Assembly (NCBI GenBank): GCA_002314565.1
Contig: DCGL01000144.1
Coordinates: 1 to 19,779 of the forward strand
Origin: Clostridiales bacterium UBA1779
Lineage (GTDB): Bacteria > Bacillota > Clostridia > Oscillospirales > CAG-272
DNA: 19,779 bases
Direction of reading: 5' to 3'
Positions within the stretch are counted from its first letter, which is position 1. Every line of letters begins with the position of its first letter. Position numbers and translations under genes: made by a program. The notes under the pieces are model-generated. The model was not told the DNA's origin. It did not search any database and saw nothing but the letters and a program-made list of their open reading frames with translations. Of the stretch, positions 7,642 through 15,046 are shown one piece after another.

Positions 7642-8571
7642 TCAGAGGTATTTCTTCAGGTATGCCATGTAATTTTCGAAGGAAACCTTGCGGATCAGCT
7701 CTTCGGAATAGCCTCTTTTGTACATAGCGTCGAGAATCTGGTCGTGAATGGAGGTTTCCTCGTTCAGGGGAGCGGGAAGTCTGTCAATGCCGTCGATGTC
7801 GCCGCCGAAGCCGATGCAGTTTTCACCGCCCAGCTCAAGACAGTGGTCGAGATGGTCGAGAAGACGGTCAACGGTCTGGTTTTCCTTATTATCATCGATA
7901 AAGGAGGTGCAGAGGTTAAGACCTATCATACCGCCGCGGCGGATGATTTGTTTTGCCATATCGTCCGTGAGATTGCGGCTGTGTCCGCAGAGAGCGCGGA
8001 AATTCGAATGGGAGGCAATTATAGGTTTTTCGGACAGTTCGGCAAGCTGCCAGAAGCTCTTGTCTGACAGGTGGGAAACGTCGAAAATCATTCCGAGGCG
8101 GTTGCCCTCCTCAACGATGGCACGACCCTTTTCGGTGATACCCGTATCGGCTACGCTGTCGGGCTCCTCACGGTTAGAAGAGGCAAGGTCGTTTGACAGC
8201 CAGGCAAGACCGGTGACACGAACCCCGGCATTGTAGAACTTGCGGAAGATGTCAACGCTGCCCATATATCCGGTTGCGCCCTCAACCGTGAGAAGGGATG
8301 CGTTTCTGCCTTCAGCGAAGGCCTTTTCTATATCGGCATAGGTTTTTACGATGGCAAAATCCTCGTTTGCGGCACAGATGTTGAAAAGTCCGGTGTACTT
8401 CTCGGCGCGCTTGCAGGAAGCTTCGGAATCCTCCTTCGGCCAGCCGCAGAACATGGCAACGAACTGAAGGTGGGGATGCTTCTGGCTGTAGTTATATGGC
8501 TTTACGAGGGGATTTTTCAGAAGATCGGTCTTCTGGATACTGTCACAGTGGGAGTCAATAACACAAAACAT
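7642..8571 (-). CDS. Membrane dipeptidase family protein (peptidase M19)
   Basis: Zinc dipeptidase of the renal-dipeptidase family (TIM-barrel amidohydrolase superfamily), which splits dipeptides, often with a D-amino acid on the carboxyl side. 309 residues, the usual length of bacterial members, with no signal peptide, so cytoplasmic. The metal ligands are in place: His8 and Asp10 (DSHCD), Glu97 (TVEGA), His167 (DVSHLSD), His188 (ASHSN), with the distal GFGGDIDG motif near 254-261. ATG at 8571 is preceded by AAAGGAG, an excellent ribosome binding site. It stands 41 bp after the D,D-carboxypeptidase gene and 6 bp before the 78-residue gene. Together with the carboxypeptidase it could serve recycling of cell-wall peptides containing D-Ala; that link is inferred from neighbourhood. 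Confidence 0.94.
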   Translation of the reverse strand: MFCVIDSHCDSIQKTDLLKNPLVKPYNYSQKHPHLQFVAMFCGWPKEDSEASCKRAEKYTGLFNICAANEDFAIVKTYADIEKAFAEGRNASLLTVEGATGYMGSVDIFRKFYNAGVRVTGLAWLSNDLASSNREEPDSVADTGITEKGRAIVEEGNRLGMIFDVSHLSDKSFWQLAELSEKPIIASHSNFRALCGHSRNLTDDMAKQIIRRGGMIGLNLCTSFIDDNKENQTVDRLLDHLDHCLELGGENCIGFGGDIDGIDRLPAPLNEETSIHDQILDAMYKRGYSEELIRKVSFENYMAYLKKYL

Positions 8572-8612
8572 GGTGTGTCTCCTTTATCTATTTTTATATG
8601 TTAATCAGCAGT

Positions 8613-9641
8613 TCAGTCGGCATAGACAGAGGTGATGCCGAGAAACTCTTCAAGAGTAAGACCGCTCATATGTATTGCGGCAGCCGCTTCGATTCCGACG
8701 TATCTGAAGTGCCAGGGCTCGTAGAGATAGCCGGTAATCTCTTCCTTGCCTTCGGGATATCGCAGTATGAAACCGTACTTCCAGCTGTTCTCGGCAAGCC
8801 ACTTGCCTTCTGTCGTATTCTTGATTGCTTCGGTCAGAGTCGAAGTGCCGACGGGATTAATATCGGCACCGAGGCCGGTCTGGTGCTCGGAATGACCGGC
8901 ACGCGCAGAATATCTGTCGGCGGCAGCCTTTCCGTCACGCTTTACGTAATTGTCGTAAAGGCCTCCCTGATACGAATAGCTGCGGTAAGCGGACTGAATC
9001 TTGAAGCCTGAGGCTCTCGGATTTTCCGCCTTGAAATCGGCCTGCATTTTTTCAAACGCGGTCTGGGCTTCAGGCAGCAGCTTTGCCACCCATTCCTTGC
9101 CCATATACTCTGAAGGTCTGTAGGTTTCCGGCAGAGTGTAAGTCTTGTTGGCTATGAGAATTCCGCCGACGTAGGTGATTCCGTCTTTAACCTCAATGGC
9201 ATAGCCTGAGGACGTGATGCCCACCGACTCAGAGCCTTCTATATGCTTCGGCGTATAAAGCAGACGCCAGGCTTCAGCCGCGGTCGTTTCCGGCTCGGTT
9301 ACGGGTTCGGTAAGAGGTTCCGTGATTGGTTCGGTAACGGGTTCGGTAACGGGTTCGGTGACGGGTTCGGTGATAGGTTCCGTTACGGGTTCAGTGACGG
9401 GCTCCGTAACAGGCTCGGTGACGGGCACTGTCACCGGTTCAGTCGTGATTTCCGCTGCCTCTGTCGTAACCTCCGCCCCGGTCGTTTCTTCCGCGGAGGT
9501 CTCTTCTGTTGATTCCTCTGCGCTGCCGGTCGTCTCTTCCGGGTTGAGCGCAAGATACACGGGACGCGCCAGAATCAGGGCCGTCAGCAAAACAACGGCA
9601 ATTATTGCAATTATTACCGTAATAATTTCAGGTTTTTTCAT
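8613..9641 (-). CDS. Anchored D-alanyl-D-alanine carboxypeptidase, VanY type (peptidase M15B)
   Basis: Zinc D,D-carboxypeptidase that trims the terminal D-Ala of peptidoglycan stems outside the membrane. 342 residues from ATG at 9641; another ATG at 9647 lies too close to the GAGAG ribosome binding site. One N-terminal membrane segment (about 8-28) is followed by a Glu/Thr/Ser spacer and a run of Thr-Glu-Pro-Val units (about 66-118), a stiff stalk that holds the enzyme in the wall. The catalytic domain (about 185-325) shows SAYRSYSYQ (Arg220), the zinc motif GHSEHQTGLGADI (His253, Asp260) and EPWHFRYVG (Glu308, His311). The stop codon is followed by the dipeptidase gene and the DUF3737 gene lies 26 bp upstream. 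No VanR/VanS regulators are visible, so housekeeping wall trimming is likelier than vancomycin resistance. Confidence 0.94.
   Translation of the reverse strand: MKKPEIITVIIAIIAVVLLTALILARPVYLALNPEETTGSAEESTEETSAEETTGAEVTTEAAEITTEPVTVPVTEPVTEPVTEPVTEPITEPVTEPVTEPVTEPITEPLTEPVTEPETTAAEAWRLLYTPKHIEGSESVGITSSGYAIEVKDGITYVGGILIANKTYTLPETYRPSEYMGKEWVAKLLPEAQTAFEKMQADFKAENPRASGFKIQSAYRSYSYQGGLYDNYVKRDGKAAADRYSARAGHSEHQTGLGADINPVGTSTLTEAIKNTTEGKWLAENSWKYGFILRYPEGKEEITGYLYEPWHFRYVGIEAAAAIHMSGLTLEEFLGITSVYAD
9288..9443 (-). repeat. 12-bp tandem repeat coding for Thr-Glu-Pro-Val units
   Basis: About a dozen copies of a 12-bp unit (plus strand GGTTCGGTAACG and variants) lie inside the carboxypeptidase gene and code for TEPV, TEPI and TEPL. 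Each copy is four codons, so gain or loss of units keeps the frame and only changes stalk length. Confidence 0.9.
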
Positions 9642-9667
9642 TTGCATATACTCTCGTCAATTCGGGT

Positions 9668-10513
9668 TTATTTTTTGCGTTCAATGATTTCGCAACGGCA
9701 GTTGCGGACCGAGTCGCGAAGAATGATTTCGCCGTACGAATCGGCGACGATTTTTCCGAATTCGGGGTTCTTTACGGACAGAATGCTGCCCTTTATATCC
9801 GCATCCACCTCAGAATACTCAAAAGCAAGGTCGGTATCAATCATTTCACAGTTAACGAGCTTCAGGTTCGTGCAATAGCAGAAGGGCTGAGTCCCGATGA
9901 TTTTGCAGTCAATGAAGGTCAGGCTGTCGGAATACCAGGCAAGATATTCACCTTTTACCGTGCAGTTGCGTATAACGGCCCCCGTGCAGTGCCAGAAGGC
10001 GTCCTTCGTATCGAGGGTGCAGTTTTCAAGCGTCAGGTCCGTCGTGTACTGGAAGGAGTACTTTCCCTTCAGTCTGCAATCCTTCAGCTTAATATTACTG
10101 CTGTTGAAAAGGAAGTATGCAGATTCAAATTCGCAATTATCAAACGTCAGATTCTGCGACATCCAGCCGAACTCCTGTGAGAGAAAGGTCGAACCGGAAG
10201 CCGTGACGTCGCTGCATTCTCTTAAGGCTTTCACTCCTTCAAAGCGACAGCCGCTGATATTGCAGTCAACCGTGTACCAGAGCGGAGCACGGCAGCCCTC
10301 TCCGAAACGGCAGTTTTCAAGTTTCAGTTCATTGTTGTGCCAGAAGGGGTACCTGAGGTTGAAAACGGAGTCCGACACGCTTATGCTCTGGCATTCCTTG
10401 AAGGCGGATTCGCCGTCGGCGGGTCCGTCTACCGTAACGTTCCGGACCGTGGCATCGGACAGGCCGTAATATGCCCGTTCCTCGTCTTTTGTTTCGTTAA
10501 TGATTTCAGTCAT
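9668..10513 (-). CDS. DUF3737 family protein, predicted right-handed beta helix
   Basis: 281-residue protein matching what I know of the DUF3737 family, function unestablished. The sequence is a regular ladder of about 20-residue rungs with the pattern L-x-x-C-x-F/L followed by aromatic patches (NLTFDNCEF, NIKLKDCRL, DLTLENCTL, SLTFIDCKI, NLKLVNCEM), typical of right-handed beta helices. The repeated cysteines would stack as a ladder on one face. No signal peptide or membrane segment, so probably cytoplasmic. ATG at 10513 lies 5 bp after the glycoside hydrolase stop codon, with GAAGAG upstream, so the two are surely co-transcribed. A role with sugar or polymer substrates is suggested only by the fold and the neighbour. 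Confidence 0.88.
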   Translation of the reverse strand: MTEIINETKDEERAYYGLSDATVRNVTVDGPADGESAFKECQSISVSDSVFNLRYPFWHNNELKLENCRFGEGCRAPLWYTVDCNISGCRFEGVKALRECSDVTASGSTFLSQEFGWMSQNLTFDNCEFESAYFLFNSSNIKLKDCRLKGKYSFQYTTDLTLENCTLDTKDAFWHCTGAVIRNCTVKGEYLAWYSDSLTFIDCKIIGTQPFCYCTNLKLVNCEMIDTDLAFEYSEVDADIKGSILSVKNPEFGKIVADSYGEIILRDSVRNCRCEIIERKK

Positions 10514-10518
10514 TTATG

Positions 10519-12252
10519 TCACTCTTCGGTCACGCTCTTCTGCGTGAAAATTTCTTTCATAACTTCCGGCGGGAATTTCGGCACGCGCTGATATGTATAA
10601 AGGCCGTTCTGCTCCTGCTCAACGTCCGTAAGCTGAGTGTAGCAGAAGCCGTAAAATGCGGAGTTGTCACAGATTGCTTTGGTCAGCCCGCGAAGTCTTT
10701 CGACGAATTCTTCGGGACTTGAAGGAGCATTGCCGTAGCCCCAGCCCGAGGCGTCGTCAGTCCAGCGGACTCCTCCGTATTCGCTCATAAAGTGAGGCAC
10801 GCCGTGATAGCCGTTTCGCAGATCCAGGGCTTCACCTTTTTCGGCAGGAGCCATCTTTTCGGCAAATTTCGCGGGGTCCTGCTCGTAGCAGTGCATATCG
10901 AGTATGTCCGATACGTCCTCGACGTGGGTCCAGCCGGAGGCGTCGATGAAGGCGCGGGTCGGGTCAAGCGTACGGGTAAGCAGAGCGACTGCGCGGACGA
11001 AATCGGGCTTCTGATTGCCCTGGGTTTCGTTGAGCGGACACCAGCCGATGATTGCGGGATGGTTGAAATCGCGTTCAACTGCTTCGCACCACTCGGGCAG
11101 GAACCCGAGGGCGGATTCGGGACGGGAGATATCCATACCCCAGTTTCCGTGCTCACCCCAGACGACGTAGCCGCGTTTGTCGCATTCGGATAGGAACTGC
11201 GGCTCGAAGATCTTCTGATGCAGGCGTGCTCCGTTGAAGCCCATATCCATTGAGCGGCGGATATCGGCGAAGAGCTCCTTCTCTGTTGGAGCCGTGTAAA
11301 TGCCGTCAGGGTAGAAGCCCTGGTCGAGTACAAGTCTCTGATAGAAATATTCGCCGTTGATAAAAAGCCTGCCGTCCTCGACTTTTACACTCCTCATACC
11401 GAAATAGGAGTCGATGACGTCGTCACCGTCGAGGGTCAGCCTGAGGTCGTAAAGACCGCCCTTTCCGGGCTTCCAGAGATGCAGCTCGTCAAGCTTCATC
11501 TCGATATGGCAGACGTTTCCGCTGACTGAGCCGCAGGCACAGCCGACGGCTCGGATATGATCCCAGAATGCCTCGGCACGCAGGGCAAGTCCGTCGGCCG
11601 CGACACATTCGGCTTCAATGGTAAGCTTTGATTCAAGAATATCAGTGTAGTACTTTGCGCTCTTAATATACGCCTTCGGGGCGTGTTCGAGCCATACGCT
11701 CTGCCAGATACCGGTCGTTCTGGTGTAGGAGCAGCCGTGAGATTCAAATCTCTGAGACTGTTTGCCACCGGCCTGAAGACCGCTGCGTGTATCGTCATAA
11801 GCGCGGATTGTGATTATGACGTCTTTTTCTTTTACGTATTTTGTGATATCAAACGAGAACGAGACGTAGCCACCGACATGATGACCGGCGTGAACTCCGT
11901 TCACCCATACGTCCGTAATATAGTCGCAGGCTCCGATATTGAGAATCACGCTTCCCTTAAGCCAGGTATACGGAAGAGTAATCTTGCGGCAGTACCAGAC
12001 GCAGGCGCAGAAATCCCGGTCTCCGATGCCCGAAAGCTCGGATTCACGGCAGAAAGGTACGATGATTTTCTCGGGAAGGGTTTCTTTTTCGTAAAGTCTG
12101 CGTTCAATGCCGCTGACGGCGCGGTCGGTTTCACAGTCCCACTCGCCGTTGAGAGATATCCAGTCTTCACGGCTGAACTGAGGACGAGGATATTCGTGAC
12201 GGGGGTATTCATGCTCCGGAAGTTCGGGCCAATGGTCATTTTTGAAAATCAT
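10519..12252 (-). CDS. Glycoside hydrolase family 2 enzyme (beta-glycosidase)
   Basis: Retaining exo-beta-glycosidase of GH2, the family of beta-galactosidases, beta-glucuronidases and beta-mannosidases. The 577 residues hold the three expected domains: a jelly-roll sugar-binding domain (about 20-190, with SLNGEWDCE and VWVNGVHAGHHVGGYVSF), an Ig-like domain (about 195-290) and a TIM barrel (about 290-570). The acid/base Glu409 follows Asn408 (CPLNETQG), and the nucleophile is Glu491 in FMSEYGG. No signal peptide, so it acts on imported or small oligosaccharides. ATG at 12252 is preceded by AAAGGGG. It lies 22 bp after trmO and 5 bp before the DUF3737 gene. Specificity cannot be fixed from the motifs; no dedicated sugar transporter or regulator is in view. 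Confidence 0.93.
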   Translation of the reverse strand: MIFKNDHWPELPEHEYPRHEYPRPQFSREDWISLNGEWDCETDRAVSGIERRLYEKETLPEKIIVPFCRESELSGIGDRDFCACVWYCRKITLPYTWLKGSVILNIGACDYITDVWVNGVHAGHHVGGYVSFSFDITKYVKEKDVIITIRAYDDTRSGLQAGGKQSQRFESHGCSYTRTTGIWQSVWLEHAPKAYIKSAKYYTDILESKLTIEAECVAADGLALRAEAFWDHIRAVGCACGSVSGNVCHIEMKLDELHLWKPGKGGLYDLRLTLDGDDVIDSYFGMRSVKVEDGRLFINGEYFYQRLVLDQGFYPDGIYTAPTEKELFADIRRSMDMGFNGARLHQKIFEPQFLSECDKRGYVVWGEHGNWGMDISRPESALGFLPEWCEAVERDFNHPAIIGWCPLNETQGNQKPDFVRAVALLTRTLDPTRAFIDASGWTHVEDVSDILDMHCYEQDPAKFAEKMAPAEKGEALDLRNGYHGVPHFMSEYGGVRWTDDASGWGYGNAPSSPEEFVERLRGLTKAICDNSAFYGFCYTQLTDVEQEQNGLYTYQRVPKFPPEVMKEIFTQKSVTEE

Positions 12253-12274
12253 GTTCTTTCCCCTTTATCTTGTT

Positions 12275-12955
12275 TTATTTTAATTTTCTGACTTCGCGGA
12301 CGGACAGCTTATCGCCGCCGACGCAGAATGATATATCGTAATCGGATAGAGTCATTGAGAAAATTCTCTCAGGGTCGTCAATGTATGACGGGCGCGGGTC
12401 ATCTGACAGGCATTCAAGCGCGATTTTTTTTAGATTTTCAGGAAGAACGTCAAGAATCCCGTCCGGGTCGCAGACTTTCAGTCTGTGGCCGGCTTCGGCG
12501 TCCGCGTATCCGTTTTTCGCGTCCGGATGGCTGTCCGAAAAGCTAAGATAGGGCTTGATATCGTAAATCGGGGTGCCGTCAAGCAGGTCTGCACCGCCGA
12601 CCTTCAGAATAATACCGCGGTCGTTCGTTTTTTCCGTACCGAGCAGTCTGACGGACGATAGTCCGAGCGAGTTCGGTCTGAACGGGGAGCGGCTGGCAAA
12701 AACGCCTACGCGGCGGTTTCCGCCGAGGCGCGGGGGCCGCACCGTCGGGCTGAACGTTTTGTATTCGGCCTTTGAAAAGCCGAAAATGAGCCACAGATGC
12801 GAAAAGCCTTCGATTTCACGCAGGGCCTCCGGCACGCGGTATCCGGGTTCGAAGACTATTTCGGAGACGGTTTCAGGACTCCTTCCGCTCTGGCGCGGAA
12901 TACCGAACTTATCCGTAAAGCAGTTATGAATATATGCAACGGGTTTGATTTCCAT
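12275..12955 (-). CDS. trmO: tRNA (N6-threonylcarbamoyladenosine-37 N6)-methyltransferase TrmO
   Basis: Also known as TsaA or YaeB: an SAM-dependent enzyme with an unusual beta-barrel that methylates t6A at position 37 of tRNAs. 226 residues, the usual length. Recognised by IKPVAYIHN at the start, QSGRSPETVSEIVFEPGY, the core motif GNRRVGVFASRSPFRPNSLGLSSV, and DLLDGTPIYDIKPYLSFSD, followed by the C-terminal domain (DDPRPSYIDD). ATG at 12955 with GGAG upstream. First gene of a six-gene operon read from the near-consensus promoter at 12992-13020. A housekeeping tRNA gene leading an operon of hydrolases is a loose association often seen in Bacillota. Confidence 0.95.
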   Translation of the reverse strand: MEIKPVAYIHNCFTDKFGIPRQSGRSPETVSEIVFEPGYRVPEALREIEGFSHLWLIFGFSKAEYKTFSPTVRPPRLGGNRRVGVFASRSPFRPNSLGLSSVRLLGTEKTNDRGIILKVGGADLLDGTPIYDIKPYLSFSDSHPDAKNGYADAEAGHRLKVCDPDGILDVLPENLKKIALECLSDDPRPSYIDDPERIFSMTLSDYDISFCVGGDKLSVREVRKLK

Positions 12956-12991
12956 TATCAGAGTGCTCCGTCCAATACCTATAATCAGTTA

Positions 12992-13020
12992 ATTATATCA
13001 CAATTAATCTATGCAGTCAA
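12992..13020 (-). promoter_or_regulatory. Promoter of the trmO operon
   Basis: Minus strand: -35 TTGACT (13020-13015), 17-bp spacer, -10 TATAAT (12997-12992), with TGA before the -10 making it an extended -10 as well. This is the strongest sigma-A promoter in the window. Predicted start near 12985, about 30 bases before the trmO ATG. Confidence 0.9.
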
Positions 13021-13023
13021 TGA

Positions 13024-13052
13024 TTGACACGGGCGTATTTTTGTTATAAAAT
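13024..13052 (+). promoter_or_regulatory. Promoter of the phosphatase lipoprotein gene
   Basis: Plus strand: -35 TTGACA (13024-13029), 17-bp spacer, -10 TAAAAT (13047-13052). The -35 box is 3 bp from the -35 box of the divergent trmO promoter. Predicted start near 13059, giving a leader of about 27 bases. Confidence 0.85.
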
Positions 13053-13085
13053 AATGCGGATTAAAGATGAAGGGACACGCAATTT

Positions 13086-14432
13086 ATGAAAAAAAGTTTT
13101 ACCCGTATTTTATCGTTGATTTTATGTGCCGTACTGCTTCTCTGCACGGTTTCGTGCGAACATGAGCACGTTTTCGGCGAATGGACCACAGATTCCGAAA
13201 TACATTCAAGAGCCTGCACGCAAAAGAACTGTGAATATGTTGAAACCGGCTTCCATACCTTTGACGGGGGAATCGCAACGACGCCCGCGACGACCGAAGC
13301 CCCCGGTGTTCTGACCTATACCTGCACCGTCTGCGGATATTCGTACGAAGAAAAAATCGATCAGCTGTTTGAAATCACGCTGACCGAAATCGAAACCTGG
13401 GACATCCACACCACGCTTCAGAAAAAATATCTTGCCGACCTGCCGGAAAGCGCCACGGATTACGCTGTGGGAAACGCCGAGCTCAGCTACCCTGCAGCAA
13501 GAACCTTTGCCTGGACGGCAGCCGGATTTACGGACGAACGCGTGCTTGACCACTACGAAATTTCCTTCTCGGAATACGAAGACTTCTCGGTCTGCGAAAC
13601 ATATACCAGCCGCTGGAACGACTTTTCAAAGGCAAACGGAGGCCAGAACCTGAAGGTCAGAACCACTTATTACTGGAAGGTAAAGACCGTTCTTCAGAAC
13701 GGCGAAAGCTTTGAAAGCAAGGTTTCCTCGTTTACCACCCTCGAAGGTCCACGCAATCTTTACGTTGACGGAGTTGCAAACTTCCGCGACCTCGGCGGCA
13801 AGGACTGCGACGGCGGAGTACTGCGTCAGGGACTGATTTACCGCTGCGGCAGATTGCACGACAACTACGGCACAACGCAGAAGGTCAGCGCAATGGGGAT
13901 AAAGACACTCAAGGCACTCGGGATAAAGAGCGAAATCGACCTGCGCGGCAAAATCAAGGACGGAGTCGTCGAAAACGGCGACAAGGCAGACGGCAGCTTC
14001 AAGGTCACGAAGAGCGTTATCGGTGATGACGTAAACTATTTCCATCCCGGAGCCGAATACAGCGACACGATGCTTCAGACAGAGGTCGGAAGAACCATGG
14101 TCAAGGGAACCTTTGACGTGCTTGCAAACAAGGACAATTATCCTCTTCTCTTCCACTGTTCAATCGGCACAGACCGCACGGGAATCATCGCCATTCTCAC
14201 CGAAGGCGTATGCGGAGTTGATGAAAACGTCATTCTTCAGGATTATCTCTTCTCGAACTTCGGCAATATCGGAAGCTCACGCCTGAAATCGCGCTATGAC
14301 ATCGTTGTCTCCGCAATCAAATCCTGCAAGGGTTCGAGCTTTATGGAAAAGTGCGAAAACTATCTGCTCAAGTGCGGTGTCACCGCCGAACAGATTCAGA
14401 CTGTCAGAGATATTCTTATTGAGAAAAAATAA
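13086..14432 (+). CDS. Secreted tyrosine-protein phosphatase lipoprotein
   Basis: 448-residue lipoprotein with a tyrosine/dual-specificity phosphatase domain (Y_phosphatase3 type). Signal peptide MKKSFTRILSLILCAVLLLC with lipobox TVSC gives lipidated Cys24. Residues 25-93 form a Cys/His module (EHEHVFGEW, C44, C49, H57, C80-x-x-C83-G) like those on clostridial surface proteins. Residues about 95-220 look like a fibronectin-III-type domain (TYYWKVKT, SFTT). The catalytic domain (about 222-448) begins NLYVDGVANFRDLGG and holds the P-loop HCSIGTDRTG with nucleophile Cys358 and Arg364. ATG at 13086 follows AAGGGA. A single-gene transcript with its own promoter and terminators. It acts outside the membrane; the phosphorylated substrate is unknown. 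Confidence 0.92.
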   Translation: MKKSFTRILSLILCAVLLLCTVSCEHEHVFGEWTTDSEIHSRACTQKNCEYVETGFHTFDGGIATTPATTEAPGVLTYTCTVCGYSYEEKIDQLFEITLTEIETWDIHTTLQKKYLADLPESATDYAVGNAELSYPAARTFAWTAAGFTDERVLDHYEISFSEYEDFSVCETYTSRWNDFSKANGGQNLKVRTTYYWKVKTVLQNGESFESKVSSFTTLEGPRNLYVDGVANFRDLGGKDCDGGVLRQGLIYRCGRLHDNYGTTQKVSAMGIKTLKALGIKSEIDLRGKIKDGVVENGDKADGSFKVTKSVIGDDVNYFHPGAEYSDTMLQTEVGRTMVKGTFDVLANKDNYPLLFHCSIGTDRTGIIAILTEGVCGVDENVILQDYLFSNFGNIGSSRLKSRYDIVVSAIKSCKGSSFMEKCENYLLKCGVTAEQIQTVRDILIEKK

Positions 14433-14444
14433 GCTTTGGGACAA

Positions 14445-14483
14445 AAGGGGCTGTTAAAAAACTCAGTTTTTTAACAGCCCCTT
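14445..14483. terminator. Perfect 17-bp hairpin after the phosphatase gene
   Basis: The arms, aaggggctgttaaaaaa and its exact inverse complement, surround a 5-base loop. Six T residues lie inside the 3' arm but none follow it, so it is either a terminator with the U-run in the stem or a dispersed palindromic repeat. The outer 13 bp of the arms recur exactly at 19582-19615. Confidence 0.75.
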
Positions 14484-14514
14484 CAAAATGCACGGACGGG
14501 TACCGTGCATTTTG
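14484..14514. repeat. Perfect 12-bp inverted repeat
   Basis: CAAAATGCACGG, 7-base loop, CCGTGCATTTTG. It begins on the very next base after the preceding hairpin, so the two stems are stacked without a gap. No T-run follows. Confidence 0.7.
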
Positions 14515-14582
14515 AGCAAATTTGCACCGATTTTGCCGGGATTTTATTATTTAATTGGGTACTTGCCGAGGGGCAATTTGCC

Positions 14583-14628
14583 GGCGACTGTTAAAAAAGT
14601 CGATGACTTTTTTAACATCGCCTTTTTT
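14583..14628 (+). terminator. Rho-independent terminator
   Basis: The stem is GGCGA, a small bulge, GTTAAAAAAGTC, loop gat, GACTTTTTTAAC, then TCGCC, followed by six T residues (14623-14628). In the plus direction this is a classical intrinsic terminator about 150 bp after the phosphatase stop. It also lies directly downstream of the minus-strand small gene, and the T-run inside the stem could serve that strand. Confidence 0.8.
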
Positions 14629-14963
14629 CAATATGCGCTGATAATCAGATCCGCTTCTTTTACGGTAAACACGCAATCTTCCGAGAACGTAACAGTGACT
14701 TTATCCGTCCCCTCGGCCTTGCACAAAAACTCGTGCCCGTCGAAAACGATCTTTCCGCTTCCCCGGTAAGACAGGCGGCAGTCTCCCCAATGCAGGGCAA
14801 ACAGAACTTTTTTCTGCCACAGACTCAGCTGCTCTCCGGCTTCAGGCGTAATCTTATTCAGTTTTTCAAGCAGCTCGGGGCGCAGGCAGGAGCAGGAAAA
14901 CCACATTTTGAAGTCCCCGCCGACAGCAAAGCTGTAATAATTGCAAAGTACTGAAAATTCCAT
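14628..14963 (-). CDS. Hypothetical protein (111 aa)
   Basis: Not recognised. 111 residues, no signal peptide or membrane segment. A cysteine-bearing front half (CNYYSFAVGGDFKMWFSCSC) is followed by LLEKLNKITPEAGEQLSLWQKKVLF, a helix, then two short beta stretches (DCRLSYRGSGKIVFDGHEFLC and KVTVTFSEDCVFTVKEADLIIS). The ATG at 14963 has only a weak ribosome binding site and no clear promoter of its own, so it is probably read from the exonuclease gene 83 bp upstream. The stop codon touches the terminator hairpin. The balanced amino-acid make-up and the fit between exonuclease gene and terminator favour a real gene, with moderate confidence. Confidence 0.6.
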   Translation of the reverse strand: MEFSVLCNYYSFAVGGDFKMWFSCSCLRPELLEKLNKITPEAGEQLSLWQKKVLFALHWGDCRLSYRGSGKIVFDGHEFLCKAEGTDKVTVTFSEDCVFTVKEADLIISAY

Positions 14964-15046
14964 ATTTTTACCGTTTTAAGTGTTTCGGAGCCCTGAACCG
15001 GGTTTGTCTGTTGTGCTCCTGAATTTGCCGAAAAAAGAATTGCCCG

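Noticed and set aside
8613..9641. Vancomycin-resistance VanY
   Set aside because: The family match is real, but no vanR/vanS, vanX, vanH or ligase genes are present and the gene sits in a mixed housekeeping operon.
9322..9687. Plus-strand frame coding for a Gly-Ser-Val-Thr repeat protein
   Set aside because: The repeat is the complement of the Thr-Glu-Pro stalk of the carboxypeptidase; the 12-bp unit is open in several frames.
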